The translations under genes were made by a program, and so were the position numbers. Source: Phytoactinopolyspora alkaliphila (lineage in GTDB: Bacteria > Actinomycetota > Actinomycetes > Jiangellales > Jiangellaceae). From it: a stretch of DNA of 64,000 nucleotides. This document shows positions 51,977 through 59,574 of the stretch, piece by piece (positions within the stretch are counted from its first letter, which is position 1; each line of letters opens with the position of its first letter). The stretch covers positions 124,001 through 188,000 of the forward strand of contig NZ_JAAGOB010000007.1 in NCBI RefSeq assembly GCF_010550695.1, written 5' to 3'. The notes under the pieces are model-generated. The model did not search any database. It had not been told where the DNA came from and saw only the letters and a list, made by a program, of their open reading frames with translations.

Positions 51977-52848
51977 GCAGCTGCGTCCGGGACGCGATCG
52001 GTGGGTCGATGACGGGCCGGACGCGACGTCGCGCCCATACGTTGCCGTCCGGCATACCACGACGCGAACAGCATGACCGCAAGGGCGAGCTCGGCGATGT
52101 CGCCGCCGTAGTACATGACCTGCGCCGCACCTTCCGCCTCCGTGACGGCGACGCCGACGCCGGGTGGCAACTCGCCTGCGCGCGCGTAGAGGAGCTTCGC
52201 GAGGTATGCATGGGCCGCGGCCGCCAGAACCAGCACGGCCAGTCGCATCGGGAAACCGGCCCGCCGGGGGGCCGGGTCCGGGCCGGCGATCGACCAGACG
52301 AACAGGTAGCCCGCGATCAGAAAGTGCGCATGCACCAGGTGGTGAACGACCGGATGCTCTGTGCTCAGCAGGTAGAGCGGGCTGAGATAGAGCGCGTACA
52401 CGCCGCCGACGTGCAACGACGCCGTACTGACCGGATGTGCGACGAAGTGGACCGCGCGATGGGTGAGCACCGCACGTACCGGACGTCGGCAAGCCACCGG
52501 TAGCGCGCCCAGGGCGACCGTAAGCGGCGCCCCGAGTACGAGCAGCACCGGCGCGAACATGCCCAGCAGGAGATGCTGCACCATGTGCCCGCTCATGCTC
52601 GCGTGGCCGAACTCCTCGACGATGGGCGAGAGCGATGCTGCGACGAGGGCCGCACCGAGCATGAAGCAGGCCGTGCGCCACCCGGCCCACGGCCGCCGGA
52701 GGCGGCGGCGCCGCCGCACCACACCGAAACGGTAGGTCCCAATGAACGCGCCGGTCACGCCAAGGACGAGTAGCCACGACACTGGGGACGCCGCGGCGGA
52801 GTGCTCGGCGTGCGCGAGTGTCCCGATCCCCTCAGCTAGTAGCGGCAT
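51967..52848 (-). CDS. Cytochrome c oxidase assembly protein, CtaG (caa3) type
   Basis: The 293-residue protein has about seven membrane helices and the Caa3_CtaG pattern: SPIVEEFGHASMSGHMVQHL, APVLLVLGAP, HAHFLIAGYLFVWSIAGPDP and MYYGGDIAELALAV. It helps copper insertion into or assembly of terminal oxidase in the membrane. It starts inside the DUF2243 frame (17-bp overlap) and is the last gene of the catalase-DUF2243-CtaG operon. The DUF2243-CtaG pairing is common in actinobacteria and proteobacteria. Confidence 0.9.
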   Translation of the reverse strand: MPLLAEGIGTLAHAEHSAAASPVSWLLVLGVTGAFIGTYRFGVVRRRRRLRRPWAGWRTACFMLGAALVAASLSPIVEEFGHASMSGHMVQHLLLGMFAPVLLVLGAPLTVALGALPVACRRPVRAVLTHRAVHFVAHPVSTASLHVGGVYALYLSPLYLLSTEHPVVHHLVHAHFLIAGYLFVWSIAGPDPAPRRAGFPMRLAVLVLAAAAHAYLAKLLYARAGELPPGVGVAVTEAEGAAQVMYYGGDIAELALAVMLFASWYAGRQRMGATSRPARHRPTDRVPDAAAQP

Positions 52849-53308
52849 CGTCGACCCGTTCGGCTCCCTCGTGCCTGCTTCGCCAGGCAAGGACGAGCCC
52901 GGTGATGATGAGCAGTGTCCCGCCAGCTACCCACGCGATGTCGTAGGGGAGCGGATCTACGCCGTATCTGACCTGATGAAGCCCGAGCAGCTTGTGGTGG
53001 ACCAGGCCGTCCCAGACCTGGAATCCGCCCAGCCCGAGGAAGAACCCGGCCCACCCTGACCGCCGCGCCAATGTGCCTCGGCGACGCAGATCCGCAAAGA
53101 GGAAGAAGCCGGCTATCAGGATGACCACTTCGGCTGCGTGCAGCAGGCCGTCGGACATCAAAGCCACGTCGGTGGTGGAACGGTCGTAGAAATGATGCCA
53201 GGCGAGGATCTGATGAAAGACGATCTCGTCCACCGCGGCCATGAGCGCGATACCGATCATGGCGCAAATCACCATCGAACGGCGTCGCTCCAGGCGCCGG
53301 GACGTCAC
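52832..53308 (-). CDS. DUF2243 membrane protein
   Basis: The 158-residue protein has four membrane helices and the DUF2243 features DEIVFHQILAWHHFYD, SDGLLHAAEVV, FQVWDGLVHHKLLGLHQVRY and DIAWVAGG. The many histidines suggest metal or haem interaction, but the function is unknown. The GTG at 53308 fits the family length; the frame is open far upstream without conservation because it runs through the catalase gene. Confidence 0.88.
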   Translation of the reverse strand: MTSRRLERRRSMVICAMIGIALMAAVDEIVFHQILAWHHFYDRSTTDVALMSDGLLHAAEVVILIAGFFLFADLRRRGTLARRSGWAGFFLGLGGFQVWDGLVHHKLLGLHQVRYGVDPLPYDIAWVAGGTLLIITGLVLAWRSRHEGAERVDDAATS

Positions 53309-53351
53309 GCGACGCCTCGAGCGATGCGCGCAGGCCGTGGCCCAGCCGGGC

Positions 53352-54233
53352 TCATTCCTTGTTGAGCATGTCCTGCGCCTTGCCGGCGATCTTCTCCACC
53401 GTGTTCGGGAGATCCGTGGTGCCGAAGAAGCGCGAGTCGGGACGCGTCGGGTCGGGCATGGGGTATCCGGCGGGCGGCTCGGGCACGTACTCGAACTCGC
53501 CGTTCCCGTCCGGTGTCGGGCCGTCGGCCCAAGAGCCGTCGGCCGCTCTTTCGCCGTTGGAGAAGTTGATGTACTGATAGGCGACGTCGCCGTTCTCGTC
53601 GGATTGCGGGAAGTTGCTGGGCACGGGCAGTTCCTCCACACCTTCTTCTTGCAGTTCCCGGGCGGCCGCGATCCACTGGTTCTGGTGCATCGTGTCCCGG
53701 GCGATCAGGAAGGACAGCAGGTCACGCACACCCGCGTCGTCGGTCATGTTGTAGAGCCTGGCCACCTGCAACCTGCCCTGCATCTCGGCGTTGGCGTTCG
53801 CGGTGAAGTCCGCCAGGAGGTTGCCGCTGGCGGTCACGTAGCCGGCCGTCCACGGGTTGCCCATACTGTCCACCGGACGCGCTCCCGCACCGGCGACGAT
53901 GGCGTGCTGAAGATCGGTCCCGCCGATGACGGCCGCGACGGTCGGGTCGGCCTGCATCGCACCCTCGGTGACACCGACCGGGGCGTTCTCGAGCAGCTGG
54001 GCGATCATCGTCGCCAGCATCTCGACATGGCCGAACTCTTCGGTGCCGATGCCGAACAGCAGGTCGCGGTACTTGCCGGGAATGTGCGCGTTCCAGGACT
54101 GAAATCCGTACTGCATGGCCACGGTGATCTCGCCGTACTGGCCACCGAGCACTTCCTGCAGTTTGCGCGCGTAGACCGCGTCGGGCTGGTCCGGCTTGGC
54201 TCTGTGCTGTAGTTCCTGACGGTGAAAGAACAT
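53352..54233 (-). CDS. Manganese catalase family protein
   Basis: The 293-residue protein is a ferritin-like di-manganese catalase: the metal Glu in GGQYGEITVAMQY, GTEEFGHVEMLATMI with Glu and His, NANAEMQGRLQVARLY and FLIARDTMHQNQW. It breaks down hydrogen peroxide. The C-terminal tail (PMPDPTRPDSRFFGTTD) is typical of the actinobacterial and Bacillus CotJC/YdbD type. AGGGGTAGGGAC lies upstream of the ATG at 54233. It heads an operon and is preceded by a sigmaB-like promoter, divergent from the CDGSH gene. Confidence 0.93.
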   Translation of the reverse strand: MFFHRQELQHRAKPDQPDAVYARKLQEVLGGQYGEITVAMQYGFQSWNAHIPGKYRDLLFGIGTEEFGHVEMLATMIAQLLENAPVGVTEGAMQADPTVAAVIGGTDLQHAIVAGAGARPVDSMGNPWTAGYVTASGNLLADFTANANAEMQGRLQVARLYNMTDDAGVRDLLSFLIARDTMHQNQWIAAARELQEEGVEELPVPSNFPQSDENGDVAYQYINFSNGERAADGSWADGPTPDGNGEFEYVPEPPAGYPMPDPTRPDSRFFGTTDLPNTVEKIAGKAQDMLNKE

Positions 54234-54275
54234 GTCCCTACCCCTTGTCGTGTGGGCGTGCAAGATGGAGCGGCA

Positions 54276-54300
54276 GTACCCGGATCGAGGCGTGTGATGC
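54276..54300 (-). promoter_or_regulatory. SigmaB-like promoter of the catalase operon
   Basis: Minus strand GCAT (54300-54297), 15 bp, GGGTAC (54281-54276). The catalase ATG lies 43 bp downstream at 54233. Confidence 0.45.
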
Positions 54301-54329
54301 GGATGAATCGGGTGATTCCGGGTGTCGCC

Positions 54330-54354
54330 GCTTGAACAGGCCCGCTCGGGGTAG
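54330..54354 (+). promoter_or_regulatory. SigmaB-like promoter or ribosome site of the CDGSH gene
   Basis: GCTT (54330-54333), 15 bp, GGGTAG (54349-54354). Transcription would begin near 54361, so the ATG at 54364 would be leaderless. The same GGGGTAG could instead be a ribosome site; the sequence alone does not decide. Confidence 0.35.
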
Positions 54355-54363
54355 ACCGTGGCC

Positions 54364-54597
54364 ATGGACGGTGAATCCGGCGCGGCGATCCGCGTCTACG
54401 AAGACGGCCCCCTGATCGTGCGGGGAGACTTCGAGATCCAGACACAGGACGGCACCACCATCGACCCCGGCCGGTCCACAGTCGCGTTGTGCCGTTGCGG
54501 CAAGTCCGCCATCAAGCCGTTCTGCGACGGCCGCCACACGGTGGCTGGCTTCCGTGCTCCGGGTGGCAAGATCCGTGGACCGGCGAGCGCCGGGTGA
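54364..54597 (+). CDS. CDGSH iron-sulfur domain protein
   Basis: The 77-residue protein has one CDGSH domain: CRCGKSAIKPFCDGRH gives the three Cys and one His ligands of a [2Fe-2S] cluster. Before it lies a strand-rich part (VRGDFEIQTQDGTTIDPG). Such proteins carry redox-labile clusters and occur beside haem-oxygenase-like iron proteins, as here. It is divergent from the catalase operon and its last 86 bp overlap the 3' end of the glycosyltransferase gene on the other strand. Confidence 0.9.
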   Translation: MDGESGAAIRVYEDGPLIVRGDFEIQTQDGTTIDPGRSTVALCRCGKSAIKPFCDGRHTVAGFRAPGGKIRGPASAG

Positions 54598-55552
54598 GGC
54601 CGGCCGTGCTGTGTGCCGCGACCCGCAGCCGGGTGCCCGCGTAGGGCACGCCGCCGCGCAACAGCCGTAGTCCCAGCGCCGCCCAGCTGCACAGCGCCCG
54701 CTCGCAGACCCAGGCCGGCGCCCACAACGGCGAGCTCCGGGGGTACACGGAGGTGCCGCCGGCTCGCCTTCGGCCGATCTCGGCGGCGGTGACGGCCGCG
54801 AGCGCGCCCGCTGCCACGGTGGTAAGCAGCGGGCGTGCACCACGAGACGTCGCAGCGGCCATCACCGGTACGAGGGCGAGCTCCGCGGCCAGCCGTCCCG
54901 GTTGAGCGAGGCTGTCGTATGCCTGCCGTACCCGCTGCGACCAGAACCCGCGACTCGCCGGTGGACGGCGCGCGACGAAGATCGACAGCTCGGGACGGAC
55001 CACCGCGCCAGTCACCTCCAATGTGCGGATCAGTTCCAGGTTCTCGAACAAGACGTCGCCGTCGTAGCCGCCGGCCCGGGTGAACGCGGAGCGCCGCAGC
55101 GCCAGCGTGCCGGGGTAGTCGGTGCCGAACGCCCGGTTGATCAGGGACCGCGCGGTGTCCCAGCGCGCATGCCACGGCAGTGGGTCGAAGTAGTTCTGTG
55201 GGATCACGAGATCGGCGTGGCCTAACGCGGTGATCACCGCGTTCCAGGACGCCTCGTCGTAGCGGACGTCGTCGTCGGCAATGACCACATACTCGCCGTG
55301 TGCCCGCCGCACGCCGGTCATTACGCCGTGGACCTTGCCGTTGAGGCAGCGCAGGTCGGCATCGGGCCGGCAGACCAGCGCATGCGGGCTCCAGTCGCGG
55401 TGGTGCCGCTCATAGAGGTCAGCAGGCGAGCCGTCGACCACGACGACGTCACAGCGCGCCGCCAGCCAGGCCAGATACGCGGTGAGTTCGGCGCCGCGTC
55501 CATCGTCACCGGTCCAGCGCAGCGGGAGGACGTATGTGGGCCGCGTCGTCAC
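54512..55552 (-). CDS. Family 2 glycosyltransferase
   Basis: The 346-residue protein has a GT-A core: VVVDGSP, CLNGKVHGVMTGVRRAHGEY, VVIADDDVRYD with the DxD metal site, and GGYDGDVLFENLELIRTLE near residue 175. Two C-terminal hydrophobic stretches (AAELALVPVMAAATSRG, LLTTVAAGALAAVTAAEIG) may anchor it to the membrane. The GTG overlaps the stop of the haem-oxygenase-like gene (GTGA). The acceptor is unknown. The C-terminal 28 residues are read through DNA that also encodes the CDGSH protein. Confidence 0.85.
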   Translation of the reverse strand: MTTRPTYVLPLRWTGDDGRGAELTAYLAWLAARCDVVVVDGSPADLYERHHRDWSPHALVCRPDADLRCLNGKVHGVMTGVRRAHGEYVVIADDDVRYDEASWNAVITALGHADLVIPQNYFDPLPWHARWDTARSLINRAFGTDYPGTLALRRSAFTRAGGYDGDVLFENLELIRTLEVTGAVVRPELSIFVARRPPASRGFWSQRVRQAYDSLAQPGRLAAELALVPVMAAATSRGARPLLTTVAAGALAAVTAAEIGRRRAGGTSVYPRSSPLWAPAWVCERALCSWAALGLRLLRGGVPYAGTRLRVAAHSTAGLTRRSPVHGSCHPEHGSQPPCGGRRRTA

Positions 55553-56544
55553 GCCGCCGGAACCGAGCCCGCGCACGGGGCCTTCTCCCGGTCCCACCCG
55601 GCCATGAGGTGCTCCGCGGCGAGCGCATCGATCCGCAGGCATGATGCCGCGCCGAACACGACGTCGACCAGGGCATCCGGATTGTGCGCGACGAAGCTGC
55701 CGCACAGGTCGTGCGCGGCGATCTGTTCGTGCACGGCGTCGGCCTCGACGTGTTCGTCGAAGTACCACGCGGCTGTGTCGTCGCCGCCGAGCCGCCGAAT
55801 ACCTGCGGCGTATCGCCTGTTGGGCTCGGTCGACGTCATCTCCAGAGCGGCGAGGTGGCCGACCAGGGCGCCGATCCAGCGCCGGTGCAAGGCGAAGAAG
55901 GACATCACGTTGGAGACGGCCAATGTCGGCCCGGGCGCTTCGGGCACGTACCTGCCGTACTCGTCGGACAGGCCCAGCCAGCGCATCGTGTGACCGAACA
56001 GGGTCGCGTGCATGCGCTTCAGCTGTCCGCCGCCGTACTCGTCGGCCTGGATCTCCACCAGGGCGGCCTTGGTCTCCGGATCGAGCCGGGGGATGCCGAA
56101 CGTGTGCGGGTCGGCCTCCTTGAGCTGGTAGACCGAGCGGTGCATGACGAATTCGCGAAATTGTTCCACGGTTGCCTCGCGTTGCAGGTACCGGGCGAGC
56201 GGCGGCCCGTCGAGGGTCTTGACCACCTGCCTGAGAAGTGTCGGAACCGGCAAAGTGAGGTCGAACGCGTGCTCCCGGTGCAGATCCTGCAGGCACGCCA
56301 GCCAGGCGCGCTCCAGCCCAGCACGGAAGGCCAGGACCCGGGGATCCCATTCCAGTGCGTCCGGAACGTCGTCGAAACCTCGATAGTGCAGCTCGTAGCA
56401 GCACCAGAGAGCCAGCTGGAAGTCGTCGTCGGACCACACGTCCGCCGTGGAACCGGTGAACTCGGGAACGGGCGTGGTGCGGTCGTCCCGGAGTACATCG
56501 GTCAGCCACGTGCTCAGCCCGCCCCGGGCCGGAGGTACCTTCAT
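55549..56544 (-). CDS. Iron-containing redox enzyme (haem-oxygenase-like diiron family)
   Basis: The 331-residue helical protein contains likely diiron ligands: Glu and His in CYELHYRGF, Glu and Asp in VEIQADEYGGGQ, and WYFDEHVEADAVHEQI with Asp and His. This matches the haem-oxygenase-like diiron oxidase superfamily (UndA/SznF relatives). Members do oxidative C-C or N chemistry, so the product could modify a lipid or amino acid. AAGGAAAC lies before the ATG at 56544. It is coupled to the glycosyltransferase and has a sigmaB-like promoter. Confidence 0.83.
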   Translation of the reverse strand: MKVPPARGGLSTWLTDVLRDDRTTPVPEFTGSTADVWSDDDFQLALWCCYELHYRGFDDVPDALEWDPRVLAFRAGLERAWLACLQDLHREHAFDLTLPVPTLLRQVVKTLDGPPLARYLQREATVEQFREFVMHRSVYQLKEADPHTFGIPRLDPETKAALVEIQADEYGGGQLKRMHATLFGHTMRWLGLSDEYGRYVPEAPGPTLAVSNVMSFFALHRRWIGALVGHLAALEMTSTEPNRRYAAGIRRLGGDDTAAWYFDEHVEADAVHEQIAAHDLCGSFVAHNPDALVDVVFGAASCLRIDALAAEHLMAGWDREKAPCAGSVPAA

Positions 56545-56577
56545 TCCCGTTTCCTTCCGTGTTTTCGCAGCGCACAA

Positions 56578-56602
56578 TTACCCCGAGTTGCGGGCGGCAT
56601 GC
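56578..56602 (-). promoter_or_regulatory. SigmaB-like promoter of the diiron enzyme/glycosyltransferase operon
   Basis: Minus strand GCAT (56602-56599), 15 bp, GGGTAA (56583-56578). Start codon at 56544. Confidence 0.45.
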
Positions 56603-56699
56603 CGACCGGAAGGCACGCGAGTATCTCAGAGTGCACCGCGGAGGGCGGAGCCCCGCAGTAGCCTGTTGTGCGTTTCCTTCTGCGGAAGTGAGGACTGTG

Positions 56700-57200
56700 G
56701 TGGCGCGTTCGCTCTCCGTTCGGGACATCGACGCGGGTGACTTCCAGCGGCGTGAGTGGAGGGTGGAGCGGGCGGGCTGGATCGCCCTCGTGCTGGTACT
56801 CGTCGCGGCCGGCTTCGGCGTCTTCGGGTCCGGTCCGCTCAGCAGCACCGAATCGGTTTCTGGTGATGGCTCGATCCGGGTGGACTACGAACGTTTCGTC
56901 CGGCACAGCGGCCAGTCGCAGCTCACGGCCACGGTGGCTCCCGATGCCGTACGCGACGGCTACGCCACCGTGCGCCTCTCGGCCGGTCTCAACGAGACCA
57001 TGGACATCGAGTCGGTGTTTCCGGAGCCGGAATCGAGCACCTCGGACGGTTCTGGCGTCATCTTCCGCTTTGCCGTGGAAACCGGCTCACCGCTGGTGAT
57101 GCGGGTGCATTACCGGCCGCAGTCGATCGGAACGAATTCCGGCTATCTCAGGACAGGACAGGGTGATGCGGCGCACGTGCGGCAGTTCACCTATCCATGA
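56700..57200 (+). CDS. Hypothetical single-pass membrane protein
   Basis: I do not recognise this 166-residue protein. It has one membrane helix (residues about 25-45, WIALVLVLVAAGFGVFGSG) after a short basic cytoplasmic part, then an extracellular beta-rich domain (RVDYERFVRHSGQSQLTATV, PLVMRVHYRPQS). The start is one of two adjacent GTGs; 56700 has AGGA 5 nt upstream. It precedes the DUF421 gene by 12 bp, a pairing I recall from other actinobacteria, where the first protein may be an accessory subunit. Confidence 0.75.
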   Translation: MARSLSVRDIDAGDFQRREWRVERAGWIALVLVLVAAGFGVFGSGPLSSTESVSGDGSIRVDYERFVRHSGQSQLTATVAPDAVRDGYATVRLSAGLNETMDIESVFPEPESSTSDGSGVIFRFAVETGSPLVMRVHYRPQSIGTNSGYLRTGQGDAAHVRQFTYP

Positions 57201-57212
57201 CGAAAGGCCATC

Positions 57213-57653
57213 ATGGACCTCATCGCGCGGGCGCTCGCCGTCTACCTCGTGCTCATGCTGCTCTTCCGGATCACCGGGAAGCGGTCGCTGGCTCAAGTCT
57301 CCACGTTCGACTTCGTGCTGCTCCTCGTCGTGGGAGAAGCGACGCAGCAAGCCCTCCTCGGTGACGACTTCTCCATCACCACGGCCGCGATCGTCATCGC
57401 CACCTTGCTGGTGGTGGACCGTGGCGCCGATTACCTCGGCTACACGTTTCCCAAGCTGGGCCGGGCCATGGAGAGCGTCCCGCTGATCTTGATGAACGAC
57501 GGCGAGCTGCTCAGGGACCGGATGCGCCGAGTGCAGATCACCGAGGAGGACATTCTCGCTTCAGCCCGGGAGCGGCATGGAATCGAGCGCCTCGATCAGG
57601 TCAAGTACGCGGTTCTCGAGCAATCCGGAGGGATCAGCGTCATCCCCAGGTAG
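57213..57653 (+). CDS. DUF421 (YetF-type) membrane protein
   Basis: The 146-residue protein has two to three membrane helices (residues about 3-20, 32-48 and 55-68) and the DUF421 hallmarks RITGKRSLAQVSTFDFVLLL, VGEATQQALLG, MNDGELLRDRM and a C-terminal KYAVLEQSGGISVI. YetF-type proteins are linked to spore or stress envelope functions. The start ATG follows the upstream stop by 12 bp, so the two genes form an operon. Confidence 0.9.
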   Translation: MDLIARALAVYLVLMLLFRITGKRSLAQVSTFDFVLLLVVGEATQQALLGDDFSITTAAIVIATLLVVDRGADYLGYTFPKLGRAMESVPLILMNDGELLRDRMRRVQITEEDILASARERHGIERLDQVKYAVLEQSGGISVIPR

Positions 57654-57669
57654 TGCGACGGGCTGGTGC

Positions 57670-57694
57670 GTTTGGCCGTGCACTGGGCGGGTAC
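57670..57694 (+). promoter_or_regulatory. SigmaB-like promoter of the zinc alcohol dehydrogenase gene
   Basis: GTTT (57670-57673), 15 bp, GGGTAC (57689-57694). Start codon at 57744. Confidence 0.6.
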
Positions 57695-57743
57695 GCACAG
57701 ACTCTCGACGAACGTGGATGCGAGAGGGAGAGGTGGCTGTCCG

Positions 57744-58919
57744 ATGAAGGCTGTGACCTGGCAGGGCAAGCGGGATGTACGGGTCGACGAGGTACCCGAT
57801 CCCCGCATCGAGGAACCCACTGACGCCATCATCCGGGTCACGACCACCGCGCTGTGCGGCTCGGACCTGCACTTGTACGAGCCGTTGTCGCCGTTCATGC
57901 AGGCGGGCGACATTCTCGGTCACGAATCGATTGGTGTGGTCGAGGAAGTGGGCGGCGAGGTCTCGCACATCGTGCCCGGCGACCGGGTAGTGGTGCCGTT
58001 CCAGATCTGCTGCGGGACGTGCTTCATGTGCACCCGAGGTTTGCACACCCAGTGCGAGACCACCCAGGTACGCGAGCAGGGAATGGGGGCCGCAATCTAC
58101 GGCTACACCAAGCTCTACGGCCAGGTGCCCGGGGGCCAGGCGCAGTACATGAGGGTCCAGCAGGCTCAGTATGCGCCGATCAAGGTGCCCGACGGCCCGG
58201 ACGAGCGGTTCGTCTACCTGTCCGATGTGCTGCCCACGGCGTGGCAGGCGGTCGAGTACGCCGACACACCGGAGGGCGGGACCCTGCTGGTTCTCGGGCT
58301 CGGCCCGATTGGGGACATGGCCTGCCGGATCGCCCTGCACCGCGGATACCGCGTGATCGGTGTCGACCCGGTACCGGAACGCCGGACGCGGGTGGCACAG
58401 CGGGGAGCGGAGATCCTCCATCCTGACCTCAGCGACGTCGGTGACACGGTGCGGGAGATGACTGGCGGACGCGGAGCCGACGCGGTGATCGATGCCGTGG
58501 GCATGGAGGCGCACGGATCCGTCGTCGCCCACGCGGCGCACAAGATCGTCGGAATGCTGCCGTCCGCCATCGCCGAGAAGGTGATGGAGCGGGCCGGCAT
58601 CGACCGGCTGGCCGCGTTCTACCTCGCGATCGACGCCGTGCGCCGGGGCGGGACCATCTCCCTGGCCGGCGTCTACGGCGGAATGACCGACCCGCTGCCG
58701 ATGCTGACCCTGTTCGACAAGCAGGTCCAGGTGCGCATGGGCCAGGCGAACGTCCGACGGTGGTCCGACGACATCCTGGCGCTCGTGGCCGCAGACGGAG
58801 ACCCGCTGGGCGTCGAGAGCTTCCACACCCATCGCCTACCGCTGGACGAGGCGCCGCAGGCGTACGAGATGTTCCAGCAGAAGAAGGACGGCGCTGTCAA
58901 AGTGCTCTTCACACCCTGA
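57744..58919 (+). CDS. Zinc-dependent alcohol dehydrogenase (formaldehyde-dehydrogenase-like branch)
   Basis: The 391-residue MDR enzyme has the catalytic zinc site (TALCGSDLHLYEP, GHESIGVVEEVG), a cysteine-rich structural zinc loop (CCGTCFMCTRGLHTQC) and a Rossmann motif (LVLGLGPIGDMACRIAL). The long form with FQICCGTC and GYTKLYGQVPGGQAQYMRV resembles glutathione-independent formaldehyde dehydrogenases, but substrate is uncertain. The ATG at 57744 follows a purine-rich GAGAGGGAGAGG. A 15-bp tandem repeat begins at its stop codon. Confidence 0.9.
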   Translation: MKAVTWQGKRDVRVDEVPDPRIEEPTDAIIRVTTTALCGSDLHLYEPLSPFMQAGDILGHESIGVVEEVGGEVSHIVPGDRVVVPFQICCGTCFMCTRGLHTQCETTQVREQGMGAAIYGYTKLYGQVPGGQAQYMRVQQAQYAPIKVPDGPDERFVYLSDVLPTAWQAVEYADTPEGGTLLVLGLGPIGDMACRIALHRGYRVIGVDPVPERRTRVAQRGAEILHPDLSDVGDTVREMTGGRGADAVIDAVGMEAHGSVVAHAAHKIVGMLPSAIAEKVMERAGIDRLAAFYLAIDAVRRGGTISLAGVYGGMTDPLPMLTLFDKQVQVRMGQANVRRWSDDILALVAADGDPLGVESFHTHRLPLDEAPQAYEMFQQKKDGAVKVLFTP

Positions 58920-58973
58920 CCGGCGCCGCCCTGACTGGGGTCACCCTGACCGGAGCCGCGCTGACCGCCGGCA
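58914..58973 (+). repeat. Four 15-bp imperfect tandem repeats at the 3' end of the alcohol dehydrogenase gene
   Basis: Units CCCTGACCGGCGCCG, CCCTGACTGGGGTCA, CCCTGACCGGAGCCG and CGCTGACCGCCGGCA. Read in another frame they encode a repeat of the form LTGAA. The dehydrogenase TGA lies in unit 1. Confidence 0.8.
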
Positions 58974-58997
58974 GCCCCGGAGGGCGCGGCCACGGTG

Positions 58998-59549
58998 TCA
59001 GGACGTCCAGCCGCAGGCAGTCCACAGGCCGCGAGACGCGCTACTCGCTGCGCGTTCGGCGTCGTGGTACGCCGTGGCCAGGTCAGGGTCCTCGCCGGAG
59101 TAACGGCGGCCCCAGCGGGCGGCGCCGGCGCGGATCAAGTGTTCCCCGGCGTCCTGGCCCGCCGCGCTGACCACGCGCAGCAGCCTGCCGTGCGGGTCCG
59201 TGTCCGGGCCGCGCGCCGTGGTCGACAGGGCCACGGTGGTGCCGAGAATCAGGTCCTCCAGCGCCGCCGTGGCCTCGTCGTACCCGCACTCGTCGCGCTC
59301 AGGTGTGTCCACTTGCGCGATCCGGACCCGCTCCGTCGCGCCGTCGGCGAGCTCCGCGTCGAAGGTGTCCCCGTCGATGACCCGCGTGACACGCGCCGGC
59401 TCGCCATCACCGGCCGTCGCCGGCGCCGGCGGCTGCCGTGCGGAGCAGCCGCCGGCGACGAGAACGACGAGCATCGCCACGACGGCGGCGACCGCCACGC
59501 GATCGCCCACGCGGCGGGTCGCCGGCTCAGCCGCGCCAGCAGGAGTCAT
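58998..59549 (-). CDS. Thermonuclease-family (SNase) lipoprotein
   Basis: The 183-residue protein has a lipobox ending at Cys35 (VLVAGGC) and a staphylococcal-nuclease fold: TRVIDGDTFDAEL, VRIAQVDTPERDECGYDEA and PHGRLLRVV. Arg and Glu catalytic residues lie in IAQVDTPE and PHGRLLR. It would degrade nucleic acids outside the cell while tethered to the membrane. The ATG at 59549 is the first that keeps the signal peptide of normal size; no strong ribosome site is seen. It runs convergent to the dehydrogenase. Confidence 0.87.
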   Translation of the reverse strand: MTPAGAAEPATRRVGDRVAVAAVVAMLVVLVAGGCSARQPPAPATAGDGEPARVTRVIDGDTFDAELADGATERVRIAQVDTPERDECGYDEATAALEDLILGTTVALSTTARGPDTDPHGRLLRVVSAAGQDAGEHLIRAGAARWGRRYSGEDPDLATAYHDAERAASSASRGLWTACGWTS

Positions 59550-59574
59550 GGCGGCAGCGTAAGCGACGGAGCGG

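Noticed and set aside
55549-56544. Core of a natural-product biosynthetic cluster
   Set aside because: Haem-oxygenase-like diiron enzymes occur in such clusters, but no synthetase, carrier protein or exporter lies nearby; the context is stress genes.
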